DNA from: Lachnospiraceae bacterium JLR.KK002
Lineage (GTDB): Bacteria > Bacillota > Clostridia > Lachnospirales > Lachnospiraceae
Length of the DNA stretch: 64,000 nt
Assembly: GCA_036941025.1 (NCBI GenBank)
Contig: JAYMNP010000001.1
Span: forward strand, 1,426,001-1,490,000
Direction of reading: 5' to 3'
A model generated the notes under the pieces. That model searched no databases. It saw nothing but the letters and a program-made list of their open reading frames with translations, and was not told where the DNA came from. This document shows, one piece after another, positions 47,826-56,267 of the stretch. Every line of letters begins with the position of its first letter. The stretch's first letter is position 1. The translations under genes and the position numbers were made by a program.

Positions 47826-48713
47826 TTATTTTCCCTCCCCTTCCAGATTTTCCTGTGGAAAATACCAAAGATATAAATCCTCAAGCCGAGGCAATACAGC
47901 AACTGCTCCGGAAATTTCAGGTGTTTCGGATAAATACCGAATGGATACCTGCCCGTTATCTTCACCACGTTGATTGATAACTCTAAGCCGCATCTCATAA
48001 CTGCTCAAATCCCCGGCTGGTACGGAGCACGTCCAGACTTTCCCTTCAATCTCTTTCACAAGCTCATCTGTTGTTCCTATATCCACAATTTTTCCTGCCT
48101 TCATAATGGCGTTTCTTGTCGCAATATACTCAATGTCAGAAACAATATGGGTAGAAATCAGCACAATTCTGTCATGTGAAAATTCCGAAATAAAGTTACG
48201 GAAGCGTACCCTCTCTCCGGGATCAAGCCCTGCCGTTGGTTCGTCCATAACAAGGATTTTCGGATCATTTAACATTGCCTGTGCAATACCGACACGCCGC
48301 TTCATTCCTCCGGACAGCTTTGCAATTTTTTTCCTTTTTACATCAGAAAGCGTAAGTATGTCCAAAAGGTAATTGATTTTCTTTGTAGTTTCCCTTGCCG
48401 GAACATCTTTAAGCGCCGCTACATACTCAAGGTAATCTTTTACCGAGAAATCACGGGAATATCCAAAATCCTGCGGTAAAAAACCAAATATGTTCCGATA
48501 AGACTCTCCCATTTTGCGGATATCAGCGCCATCATAATAAATTGCCCCGCTGGTAGGCGTCATAATGTCAGCAATCATACGCATAAGGGTAGTTTTTCCT
48601 GCCCCATTAGCGCCAAGCAATCCCCACACTCCCGGTGTCAGAGTAATGCAGGCATCATCAACAGCCTTTTTGTCTTTAAACTGTTTACTTAAATGTTCAA
48701 TTTTCAGTTCCAT
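47826..48713 (-). CDS. ABC transporter ATP-binding protein
   Basis: 295 residues. Walker A GANGAGKTTLMR, Q-loop FLPQDFGY, signature LSGGMKRRVGIAQ, Walker B KILVMDEPTAGLD and the switch STHIVSD, all intact. A C-terminal extension of about 75 residues carries a small beta domain (GKVWTCSVPAGDLS). BcrA-like class, partner of the permease. The promoter upstream shares its whole layout with that of the VanR-like gene, so a two-component system probably controls the transporter. Confidence 0.9.
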   Translation of the reverse strand: MELKIEHLSKQFKDKKAVDDACITLTPGVWGLLGANGAGKTTLMRMIADIMTPTSGAIYYDGADIRKMGESYRNIFGFLPQDFGYSRDFSVKDYLEYVAALKDVPARETTKKINYLLDILTLSDVKRKKIAKLSGGMKRRVGIAQAMLNDPKILVMDEPTAGLDPGERVRFRNFISEFSHDRIVLISTHIVSDIEYIATRNAIMKAGKIVDIGTTDELVKEIEGKVWTCSVPAGDLSSYEMRLRVINQRGEDNGQVSIRYLSETPEISGAVAVLPRLEDLYLWYFPQENLEGEGK

Positions 48714-48769
48714 TACGTCACTCCTTTTCCAAGCCTGTTTTCAAAGGCAAATACCCCTGTTCAGTAATG

Positions 48770-48834
48770 ATTGTACCAAACAGGGGCATTGCATTCTCAA
48801 ATTTTAAACTGGAATAATCCTAAGAACTTCCTAA
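48770..48834 (-). promoter_or_regulatory. Promoter and response-regulator site of the ABC operon
   Basis: Minus strand: TTAGGAAGTTCTTAGGATT begins exactly 34 bases before TTGAGA; a 19-base spacer then leads to TACAAT. The same three elements with identical distances precede the VanR-like gene. A further related copy, TTCTTAGGAAAATTT, overlaps the histidine-kinase stop codon just upstream. Confidence 0.75.
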
Positions 48835-48852
48835 TATCAAACATAAATTTTC

Positions 48853-49917
48853 CTAAGAATCAGCAGGAAGAGTAATGGTAAAAGTAACTGTTTCGTTTTC
48901 GCTCTGCGCTATGATTTCACCGCCATGCAGGTTGATAATCTCTCTTGCGATAGAAAGACCAAGACCTACCCCTCCTGTATCAGACAGCCGGGCTTCATCT
49001 AAGCGGTTGAATTTTTCAAAGATGCCCGATAACTGCTCTGCCGCAATTGTTTGTCCATGATTTCGGAAAATAATTACAACATTCTTCCCTTTTCTCTCTG
49101 AAGATATACTGATTTCCGTATCAGGATAACTGTAAGCGGCTGCATTTTTTAAAAGATTATTGAATACTCTTGCCAGCTTTTCAGGATCACCGGTTATATT
49201 CAGATTATCCTCAATAGAAACATTGACACGATTCCCCCTTGCTGAAAGGGAAGGATAGAATTCCTCTATTACCTGTGCCAAAAGAGCATATAAGTCAACC
49301 AGTGTTTTCTTTATCTGTACTGTTTCCGTATGGTATCTTGTAATCTCAAATAATTCGTTTATCAATGTTTCCAGTCGTTCCGCCTTATCAAGCGCAATGC
49401 CCACATACTTTGCTTTTTGAGTTTCAGGCATATCATGTGCTTCGTCAAGCAGGCTTAAATAACCAATCACTGCTGTCAGAGGTGTCCGAATGTCATGAGC
49501 CAGATACATAACCAGTTCATTTTTTCTGTCCTCTGCTTCTTTTACCGCTTTCTGGCTAAGCAATATGGACATTTTAATCTGATTCATCTGCTGTTCCAGT
49601 TCCCGGAGTGGTTCCGACAATTCAATGGTATGACTGTTCTGCTCATATACTGTCTGTGTGGCAGCAATCACTTCATCCAGATAATCCCACGGTTTTCTCC
49701 AATAATGGCAAAAAATGCCAGACAAACCAATACAGAGATAAAAGAAATATATGACATCCAACCGCCAGTATATCCATTCCATAATTGGATTTTTAAAGCT
49801 GGAAAAAGTAACCTGATACAACATCAATATAATAATGCCAGCGATTACATATGCAGGCAAAATAACCAAAAGACGAAATTCCAGTTTCTTTCTGATTGGA
49901 AAACTCTGTTCTTTCAA
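48853..49917 (-). CDS. VanS-like sensor histidine kinase
   Basis: 354 residues from a TTG at 49917 (GGGGGTG five bases upstream). Two membrane helices (LLVILPAYVIAGIIILMLYQ and a second near 60-80), a linker, the H-box YLAHDIRTPLTAVIGYLSLLDE, N-box FNNLLKNAAAYSYP and G-box TGGVGLGLSIAREI, all intact. VanS-type sensors read cell-wall antibiotics or damage and phosphorylate VanR. Overlaps vanZ slightly in its alternative start region; third gene of the R-Z-S operon. Confidence 0.85.
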   Translation of the reverse strand: MKEQSFPIRKKLEFRLLVILPAYVIAGIIILMLYQVTFSSFKNPIMEWIYWRLDVIYFFYLCIGLSGIFCHYWRKPWDYLDEVIAATQTVYEQNSHTIELSEPLRELEQQMNQIKMSILLSQKAVKEAEDRKNELVMYLAHDIRTPLTAVIGYLSLLDEAHDMPETQKAKYVGIALDKAERLETLINELFEITRYHTETVQIKKTLVDLYALLAQVIEEFYPSLSARGNRVNVSIEDNLNITGDPEKLARVFNNLLKNAAAYSYPDTEISISSERKGKNVVIIFRNHGQTIAAEQLSGIFEKFNRLDEARLSDTGGVGLGLSIAREIINLHGGEIIAQSENETVTFTITLPADS

Positions 49918-49931
49918 AGAAATCACCCCCG

Positions 49932-50444
49932 TCAATTTACAATTAACAGAATTGCCAAAAGACCTATCACTACTATTGTAGCAACAGCAGCAAGAACCAT
50001 AATGATGAAATCTAATCTTTTTTTATTGTGAAATGCCTTTACAGACAGCCAGTACAGACCAACACCAGCCATTCCGCCACAAGTATTTGTTATCAGATCC
50101 GTCACATCCGTCCGTCCAACTGCCAAAATATATTGGGATATTTCCAGTATCAAACTTGTCATCAAAATAAAAATGAATTTTACTTTTACACTGAAATCAT
50201 GCTTTAACATGCACAAATAAATGCCAAGTGGAATAAATATCACTGCGTTTTCTAAAACTTCTTTCAAATGGAATCCCATTCCAATCTCATTTTCATAATA
50301 AAACGGTATCAAGTTTATGCTTCGGCTTGTTTTTAATACACTAATTGAAAATTCAAGCTTAAATAAAATAATCCATATTAAAAGTAGCAGGTAAACAGCG
50401 AATAATAATGGTACAAGCAAACCCGTTTTTTCATTTTTCTTCAT
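49932..50444 (-). CDS. VanZ-like membrane protein
   Basis: 170 residues with four to five membrane helices; the family mark is the pattern SINLIPFYYENEIG and the later LILEISQYIL..RTDVTDLITNT (VanZ: ExxQxxxxxRxxDxxDxxxN). VanZ proteins lower susceptibility to teicoplanin or other lipid-linked drugs by an unclear route. Placed between the response regulator and the kinase, unlike classical van operons where it is last. No van ligase or dehydrogenase genes lie in the window. Confidence 0.8.
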   Translation of the reverse strand: MKKNEKTGLLVPLLFAVYLLLLIWIILFKLEFSISVLKTSRSINLIPFYYENEIGMGFHLKEVLENAVIFIPLGIYLCMLKHDFSVKVKFIFILMTSLILEISQYILAVGRTDVTDLITNTCGGMAGVGLYWLSVKAFHNKKRLDFIIMVLAAVATIVVIGLLAILLIVN

Positions 50445-50470
50445 ATTATCTCCTTGTCTGGGAGCAAAGG

Positions 50471-51166
50471 CTAAATCTTATAACCTACTCCCCATATTGT
50501 TTTTATATATTTTGGCTTTTCCGCCGTATCTTTCAACTTTTCCCGCAGATGCCGGATATGCACAGTAATTGTGCTGCTGTTTTTACTGTAATACTCATCT
50601 TTCCATACAGAATGAAACAAGTCCTCAAGGCTTACCACCACGCCCTGTTTTTCCAACAGAATACGCAAAATAGAAAATTCTGTAGGTGTCAGAGGTACTA
50701 TCTCCCCATCCAGCACACATTCATAAGTCTGTGTATTGAGCGATAGTTTCTTATAAGTCAACACTGTAGCAGGCATGTCCTGTTTTTGCGTTGGAGAGTA
50801 TTTATTATATCTCCTTAACTGCGCTTTCACTCTGGCAATCAGTTCAAGCGGGCGAAACGGCTTTGTCACATAATCGTCCGCCCCCAAAGTCAAGCCTGTA
50901 ATCTTATCCGTTTCTTCATCCTTCGCTGTCAGCATTATTATCGGATAAGTATGTTTTTCACGGATTTTTTGACAAATAGAAAATCCGTTAATATCCGGCA
51001 GCATAATATCGAGAATGGCAAGGTCAATTTCTTTGCTTTCAATACAAGCCAATGCTTCTTTGGCAGAATAGTATTTATAAATCGTATAGTTTTCATTTCG
51101 CAGATAAACCTCAAGTAAATCTGCAATATCATGTTCATCATCGACAACTAATATTTTTTCAGACAT
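50471..51166 (-). CDS. VanR-like OmpR-family response regulator
   Basis: 231 residues from the ATG at 51166 (AAGGGA seven bases upstream). Receiver domain KILVVDDEHDIADLL with the phospho-accepting Asp in LAILDIMLPDINGF, Thr in IIMLTAKDE and Lys in YVTKPFRP; C-terminal winged helix VPLTPTEFSILRILLEKQ ... TVHIRHLREKL ... IWGVGYKI. The whole is close to VanR. Probably binds TTAGGAARTTCTTA at its own promoter and at the ABC promoter. Confidence 0.9.
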   Translation of the reverse strand: MSEKILVVDDEHDIADLLEVYLRNENYTIYKYYSAKEALACIESKEIDLAILDIMLPDINGFSICQKIREKHTYPIIMLTAKDEETDKITGLTLGADDYVTKPFRPLELIARVKAQLRRYNKYSPTQKQDMPATVLTYKKLSLNTQTYECVLDGEIVPLTPTEFSILRILLEKQGVVVSLEDLFHSVWKDEYYSKNSSTITVHIRHLREKLKDTAEKPKYIKTIWGVGYKI

Positions 51167-51210
51167 ACACATATCCCTTTCCTTCTAAGAAACGACAATT
51201 TCTCACTAAA

Positions 51211-51275
51211 AGTATACCTGCTTTTAGCTTTGAAATCTCAAAATACCGCATAAAAATTTATTAAGAATTTCCTAA
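51211..51275 (-). promoter_or_regulatory. Promoter and response-regulator site of the VanR-like operon
   Basis: Minus strand: TTAGGAAATTCTTAATAAAT starts exactly 34 bases before TTGAGA, a 19-base spacer follows, then TATACT, 45 bases before the start codon. The layout equals that at 48770-48834, so the regulator likely activates both. The 19-base spacer is long for sigma-A and fits an activated promoter. Confidence 0.78.
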
Positions 51276-51332
51276 ACGCATCTACAATTATAAGTACAGA
51301 TTCAGACAATAGCAAGTATCTAAAGACACATC

Positions 51333-51471
51333 ATGGAAATGTGCATAACTGGCTATGAAACTATGGAAAACCCCATTCACAGCCTGTGGAAAAGCAAAAG
51401 CAGCTTTCCCACATCCTGCAAACAGGGTTTCCCACAGTTTCATGAACGCAGCCAGTTATACGACATTTCCA
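51333..51471. repeat. Imperfect inverted repeat of about 140 bp
   Basis: The left arm (51333-51373, with ATAACTGGCT and ATGAAACTATGG) is the complement of the right arm (51425-51471, with CATAGTTTCAT-like CACAGTTTCATG and AGCCAGTTAT). An inner hairpin pairs CTGTGGAAA with TTTCCCACA. TGTGGAAAA resembles a DnaA box (one mismatch to TGTGGATAA). No gene fits here; a replication origin for the primase system or a recombinase site is possible. Confidence 0.7.
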
Positions 51472-51529
51472 CAATGCCTGCGCCTACGGAATCCATCTCC
51501 CTATCTATCACTTATTCAAAAACACCATT

Positions 51530-51898
51530 TTACATATCTATCCCCGCCATTCTTGCGAAGTAAGTTTTCCGCCCGATAAGTTCCAACTGTTTTTCTTTTG
51601 AAAGGCTCTCGAATACGCCTTTATACCCTATTTCCATCAAAGAAGTGCCTTTTGCCATAAAATACAGCTTCATATCAAGCCATTCCTGCCATAATCCCTC
51701 AAACAATGCTTTACTATCCGTAAAAGTCGCATCTTCTTCAAATCCATGCGGCGGCATATAGTATTTCAGCATCACAAAACCGTATCTGCCGACATCAACC
51801 ACTACAATGTCCGCCATTTCGTACAGCTCCGTAAACGCTTCAGCCACCTTTTTGCATTTTGTCCGTTCTTCCTCTGTGATATAAATTTTCTTCTCCAT
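51530..51898 (-). CDS. ICE accessory protein, paralogue of 61621-61989
   Basis: 122 residues: KIYITEEERTKCKKVAEAF followed by ADIVVVDVGRYGFV and a C-terminal SKEKQLELIGRKTYF. About half of the residues match the gene at 61621 (IYITEEQRAKCRKVADAF ... DRQEEILEKKKYF). Acidic and soluble, no known function. This copy lies at the extreme right of the nested element, the other in the host ICE, so both elements draw on the same gene pool. Confidence 0.7.
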   Translation of the reverse strand: MEKKIYITEEERTKCKKVAEAFTELYEMADIVVVDVGRYGFVMLKYYMPPHGFEEDATFTDSKALFEGLWQEWLDMKLYFMAKGTSLMEIGYKGVFESLSKEKQLELIGRKTYFARMAGIDM

Positions 51899-52001
51899 AT
51901 TGCTTTACCTCGTTTCTTATAAAATTTTACCATATTCATTTTATAAGAACCACCTGCACACCAGCTTTTTATTCCTCTTGTTTTTGGCAAAACCCACTTT
52001 A

Positions 52002-52103
52002 CTAACAATTCACTTCGGAAAACATGGTATCAAGGTTGTTAAGCACCCACCCTTGCAGCATCTCCTTTATGAAATCAGTGATTTTGTCTATGATGCCGCC
52101 CAT
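52002..52103 (-). pseudogene. TrbL/VirB6-like protein, 5' fragment
   Basis: 33 codons, MGGIIDKITDFIKEMLQGWV to FSEVNC then TAG; starts five bases after the Maff2 stop. The native frame would continue as DKVGTIAGEVS at 39727, twelve kilobases away. The last two codons come from the nested element. Confidence 0.85.
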
Positions 52104-52108
52104 TTATC

Positions 52109-52324
52109 TTATGAAAACAGGCTGGAAAGCTGTGGAATCACCGTCTGCGCCACAATGATAATGCCCCCTCCACTCATAAGCTGCTTGATTCCCTGGCTCT
52201 TTGCACCCGGATTATCATTCCCATATCCTTCGAGCAAATTGATGACGCCCCATACGCCCACGCCTGCGCCGATTGCTGTTACGACTGTCTTTAATCCTGT
52301 TACCGCTGTTGTAAAAAATGCCAT
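52109..52324 (-). CDS. Maff2 family membrane protein
   Basis: 71 residues: ALKTVVTAIGAGVGVWGVINLLEG-type core (residues 8-33) and a second helix (SGGGIIIVAQTVIPQL), typical of Maff2, a VirB2-like small double-helix protein. Likely the pilin-like subunit of the Gram-positive channel. GAGGT lies upstream; it is followed directly by the TrbL-like gene. Confidence 0.85.
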   Translation of the reverse strand: MAFFTTAVTGLKTVVTAIGAGVGVWGVINLLEGYGNDNPGAKSQGIKQLMSGGGIIIVAQTVIPQLSSLFS

Positions 52325-52533
52325 GTTTCTACCTCTTTCTTTCTCAAAAATTATTTTGTCTGGTTTCTGAAAGAGTTTTTCGTGTTAAAATGCCCTGCCT
52401 TATGGTAAGATAAAGACAGGGCAATCCTTTAGGAAGAACCCTGCGGGCATCCGGCATATTCAGTTTGGCGATTGGCTATGCCGGACGCTTTGTTTTGTCC
52501 TTTCCCAAATACATTCAAAACTCCGTTTCCGTA

Positions 52534-52558
52534 ACTTTTAGACTTTTTGTCCAGAAGT
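52534..52558. repeat. 25-bp palindrome, copy 3
   Basis: Between the VirD4 stop and Maff2, next to TTCCATATTCAGT repeats (about 52590-52610) and two further hairpins (TGCCCTG...CAGGGCA near 52391; CCGGCATA...TATGCCGG near 52451). No gene lies in 52325-52608. Confidence 0.65.
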
Positions 52559-52608
52559 TCTGTGACTGGTTGACGGGTTCCATATTCAGTTTTTTCCATA
52601 TTCAGTTG

Positions 52609-53263
52609 TCATGCTTCAATCACGCCCGCATCCTCCACCTCATCAACGGTGTCATTGTCCCTGACTCTTGCTCTGCACAGGTTCTTTACATATTTTTCGA
52701 TGTCTAAAGCGTTCTTGTCGTCAAAATCGGACAGAAGCCGGTACTGCTTGTGTTTCGTGATGTCAAACTTATTGGAGAAGAACGGTCTAACCCCTCTAAG
52801 CTGCATGATGCACTTCCCTCCGTCCATAACCGCAATCTCATCTTGGCTCATAAGCTCTTTTCCGGTCTTTTGATAATTTAAACCGTAGGACTGCGACGTA
52901 CCCCTTGTGTCAGAGGTATTGTAAAGGTCTATCGTTTCCTTACCTAAAATTTCCGCCATCTCTTTTAAGGTGGTCTTTTCCTTCCCTCCGAGGAATAAGG
53001 TGGTATCACAATTCCCTTCAATGGTGTCGGCATTGTCCTTATAAATCGCTTTAAGCTGCGACTTTGACTGCAAGATAATGGAAGCTGATTTCCCGGCTCC
53101 GGATTGTGGCAACCAGCTTCTCAAATTTTGGTATTTGCCCGATATTGGCAAACTCATCGAGCAAGCAGCGCACATGGACGGGCAGCCTGCCATGATACAC
53201 ATCGTCCGCCCTGTCACAGAGCAGGTTGAAAAGCTGCGTATACATGATAGACACAATAAAATT
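52609..53263 (-). pseudogene. virD4: VirD4 coupling protein, exon 3 (frameshifted)
   Basis: Starts in phase with NFIVSIMYTQLFNLL, contains Walker B RCLLDEFANIGQIP and runs to IRSREIS; there a GC pair is missing (expected AGCGCT, found AGCT at 53083-53086), and the rest, ASIILQSKSQLKAIYKD to VEDAGVIEA, lies in another frame. With the two bases restored, 691+494+657 bases give a 613-residue protein, the expected size. Restoring the frame is needed even if both introns splice. Confidence 0.85.
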
Positions 53264-55773
53264 GTAGGGTAGGAAAGTGCCGCCTTGCCGTATTTCTAGG
53301 GTAGGTCTGCACAGTCCCCCCTCAGAACCGTGCTTACAACTCTCGCTGTACACGGCTCCGTCTTTGCTTGGTCAATAAAAAACTCATTGGTTGTGAATCT
53401 TGATATGGCACTGTTTGCATACTACAAGAGTTTTTCGCCGTTTGGCTATCATCGCACGCTCCCAATCCTCTTTTCCTTTCAGATTTTTGAGTTTGTTGAT
53501 GTGATGAACCTCATAGCAGTCACTTTCGGTTGTGCCACACAATTCACAAGTGTGTGCCTTTAGTCGCTTTTCAAACGTATTTACCGACATTCTGTATATC
53601 TGCGTTGCATAGGTAATTCTATCGGTAGGGTTCTTCACGTTTTTACTGTCAGCATATTTGGCAAAATAACATCTTTTCAGCCCCTGCTTTGTTTCATATG
53701 GGATACCCCATTCGCCTTTGCCGTCCTTAAACTTTCTTATCATTTTAGGTACAGAACTTCTATGCTTATTGGCAAGGGTTCGCAAGCAGCTATATTCCAT
53801 CAGGTATGCCAGATAGCATAATCTGTTGAAATTGCTCGCCAGACTGTAGTAATTGCATATCCCCCGCAACTCGCTGTTATAGCTTGACACTATTTCAAGG
53901 TCTGAAAGATGCAATAGTTCCGCCCGGTGGACTGGACGTAAATTTCCATTAAGTTCCTGTATTGCGATGCCTTTTGAAAAGATAAATTTGTGGATTTTAT
54001 CCGAAAGAGGAACCACAAGTTCAACTTTGTTGCTCATTGTTCGTTTAGCGTGTTTCATTTTGCCGACACGCTTTACTTTTGCGTCACGCCTTACACGAAT
54101 GTCATAGCCAAGGAAGCGTGCATAATTATTGCTGTGGGTAATAAGCGTCTTTTCATCACTTAATTCCATTTTCAGTGCCTGTCCGATAAACTCGGCAAGT
54201 TTTCGCTTGATTTCCACACAGTCTTCACGGCTTCCATTCACACCGACTAAAAAATCGTCCGCATACCGTATATATTTGATTTTCTTATCGGTCTGCGATT
54301 TAGCAGGAGTTTTCAGCACCAGTTTATGGATACGTTTGTATTCATTAATCCAGTTCTGCCGTTCCTCACCGCTTGATTCGTTGATGTGCCTTCGGGCTAC
54401 CGTCTGTTTGCTTAACAATGCCCGGTATTCCGGCGTGTAGTTTTTTTCTTCATAAACATCGAAATCAGCTTTTAGCTTCATCACAAATTTATCCAGCTCA
54501 TGAAGATAAATATTGGCGAGTATCGGTGAGATAATCCCGCCCTGTGGAGTTCCGCTGTATGTACCATAGTAGCGCCAATCTTCCATATATCCCGCTTTCA
54601 TAAACTTGTGTATCAGCTTAATCAGCCGTGTGTCCTTGATTTTACTGTTAATCAGGCTTGCTAATACAGTGTGGTTAATGTTATCAAAACAGCCTTTAAT
54701 GTCACCCTCAACGAACCATCTTGCCCCGGTAAATTCTTTTTTTAATTCAGTCAGGGCAGTATGGCAGCTTCTGTTTGGTCTGAATCCGTGTGAGCAGTTT
54801 AGAAAAACAGGTTCATATACGGCTTGCAGTACCATTCTAAGGGCTTCCTGTACCAGCTTGTCTGTGAATGTGGGTATCCCAAGCGGCCGCTTCTTTTTAC
54901 TGTTTGACTTTTCAATGTAAGTTCGGCGTACCGGCTTAGGCTGATAGGTTTCATCTGCCAGCGATTTTATGATTTTTGCGATTTTTGTTTCGCTGAAACC
55001 ATCTGCTGTGTCATGGTTTACCCCTTTTGTTGCCGCTCCATTATTGGCATACAGATTCCTGTACGCTTCATAATAGATGTCAGGACGCAACAGGTAACGG
55101 TATAACTTGGTGAATACTTCTTCTTTGTTACGGTTTGAGTTCTTATTGATTCTTGCTAAAATCTCCATTGTTGGTTTCATTATGAGGTTTTCCTCCCTAA
55201 TCAATTTTTGATTTTAGTACGCATTGACTACGCCCCTTCGCCATGTGAGCGGCGTTACCGCTTCCGGTTTTACGGCTATCCCTGTCAGTTCAGGGTTCTC
55301 GGACTACTACGGGCGTTCCGTACCCATGCAGGATATTCAGGCTCTGCGCCATAGCCAGTTCATGGCATTCCTGTTTAGGGTATCCCCAGTTAGCACTCTG
55401 CCTTGGTAAATGTGGATTGTCGGCTCTGCTTTCGTTTCGTTAATACAGGTTCTCCTGCTTGTCACGTGTGATTGTGATAACCGTTTACTAACGTTCAAGT
55501 AGCAAACGCCACACGTCAGAGGTTACAGGCACTTTCCTCCGTCTGGACGCAACAGAAACTTGAAACTCACATTCAGTAAATCCAACTTAAACCTCATATC
55601 CACTTGGTCTTGCGGTTCAGTCGTGCCCGATTGCCTTTGGGCAACTTACCGCTTCCCTGCCGTGCTGTGTTCCCGTGTCAGCTTTCGCCTTTCGGTCAGG
55701 CAGGCGACCTCCCGCGTTATCATGCGGAACAGTACCAATAATCTGCAATGCAAAATGCCCTATCTGGGCGCAC
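53264..55773 (-). mobile_element. Group II intron A in virD4
   Basis: 2510 bases. 5' end GTGCGCCC right after codon TTC, 3' end CCCTAC before AAT of exon 3, so exons join in phase. Domain V is visible at 53303-53340: GAGCCGTGTAC, a GAGA-type loop and GCACGGTTC, with the catalytic AGC. The 5' 570 bases would be ribozyme domains I-III; the ORF lies in domain IV. Orientation matches virD4, so splicing is possible. Confidence 0.88.
53384..55183 (-). CDS. ltrA: Group II intron reverse transcriptase/maturase with HNH domain (intron A)
   Basis: 599 residues from the ATG at 55183. RT blocks: KRPLGIPTFTDKLVQEALR, GFRPNRSCHTAL, FVEGDIKGCFDNI, GTPQGGIISPILANI and the active site IRYADDFLVG. Then the maturase X domain (about 420-530) and an intact HNH endonuclease: CELCGTTESDCYEVHHINKL ... 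LVVCKQCHIKIH. It helps splice the intron and inserts it into DNA targets by reverse splicing and reverse transcription. All key residues are present. Confidence 0.93.
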   Translation of the reverse strand: MMKPTMEILARINKNSNRNKEEVFTKLYRYLLRPDIYYEAYRNLYANNGAATKGVNHDTADGFSETKIAKIIKSLADETYQPKPVRRTYIEKSNSKKKRPLGIPTFTDKLVQEALRMVLQAVYEPVFLNCSHGFRPNRSCHTALTELKKEFTGARWFVEGDIKGCFDNINHTVLASLINSKIKDTRLIKLIHKFMKAGYMEDWRYYGTYSGTPQGGIISPILANIYLHELDKFVMKLKADFDVYEEKNYTPEYRALLSKQTVARRHINESSGEERQNWINEYKRIHKLVLKTPAKSQTDKKIKYIRYADDFLVGVNGSREDCVEIKRKLAEFIGQALKMELSDEKTLITHSNNYARFLGYDIRVRRDAKVKRVGKMKHAKRTMSNKVELVVPLSDKIHKFIFSKGIAIQELNGNLRPVHRAELLHLSDLEIVSSYNSELRGICNYYSLASNFNRLCYLAYLMEYSCLRTLANKHRSSVPKMIRKFKDGKGEWGIPYETKQGLKRCYFAKYADSKNVKNPTDRITYATQIYRMSVNTFEKRLKAHTCELCGTTESDCYEVHHINKLKNLKGKEDWERAMIAKRRKTLVVCKQCHIKIHNQ

Positions 55774-56267
55774 GAACGTGTCATCGGTATCGGAGATAAT
55801 GACAAACAGCGCTGTCTTTTCATCCCCTAACATATCAAGCCCCAACTCGTCATAGCTTGTCAGGTCACGCAGCTCCTTGATGTCAAAGGGGGCTAAACGT
55901 GCGCCACAGCTAATTAAGATGCTTTTCGCTGTCTTGCCCGCCGCCAGTTTGTATTTTTTATACTGCTTTACTGCAAAATGCTCCGGCTCTCTTTCCTCCA
56001 GCTCATCGAACATCAAATCAACGGGATTTTTAAATTCCTCGTCATCCTCCCTTGCTTCGCTGGCATTTATCATGTCAAGCAGAGTAGTGAAATTCTGTTC
56101 TTCCTCCACGCACTCATACCAGATGTACCCGATCAGTGCGGTGTAATAGAGCTTTTCGGCTTTCACCCAAAAATCTTCGCCGGATTGCTGCCCCTCCCCT
56201 TTGGTGTTTAAAATGATTGTGTTTACAAGTTTCAAAATGTCCTTCTCGCTCCGGATATAAACGAGAG
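55774..56267 (-). pseudogene. virD4: VirD4 coupling protein, exon 2
   Basis: 494 bases: after CT completing codon CCT come LVYIRSEKDILKLVNTII to IISDTDDTF. It begins right after intron B and ends right before intron A, both in phase. It includes the middle all-helical region of VirD4 (NFTTLLDMINASEARED ... KTAKSILISCGARLAPF). Confidence 0.88.

Larger units (their letters stand above)
39731..52010. mobile_element. Nested integrative element inside the TrbL-like gene
   Basis: Joining codon GTG-AAT (52013-52008) of the 5' fragment to GAT-AAG (39727-39722) restores one protein, ...LDTMFSEVN then DKVGTIAGEVS. ATT is shared at both ends (39728-39730 and 52008-52010), so the crossover core lies within GT(C/G)AAT. 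The load in order: serine recombinase, small upstream protein, P4-type helicase and CHC2 primase, unknown protein, two HTH regulators, oriT-like region, mobC, ABC transporter, VanS/VanZ/VanR-like operon, a large inverted repeat and an ICE-type accessory gene. No relaxase is encoded. Confidence 0.8.

Noticed and set aside
46589..51166. Vancomycin-resistance (van) gene cluster
   Set aside because: Only VanR-, VanS- and VanZ-like genes are present; no ligase, dehydrogenase or dipeptidase genes occur in the window. The operon is wired to an ABC exporter.
53051..53353. Separate 100-aa gene overlapping the intron end
   Set aside because: It is the exon-3 start of VirD4 in the pre-frameshift phase plus intron sequence.
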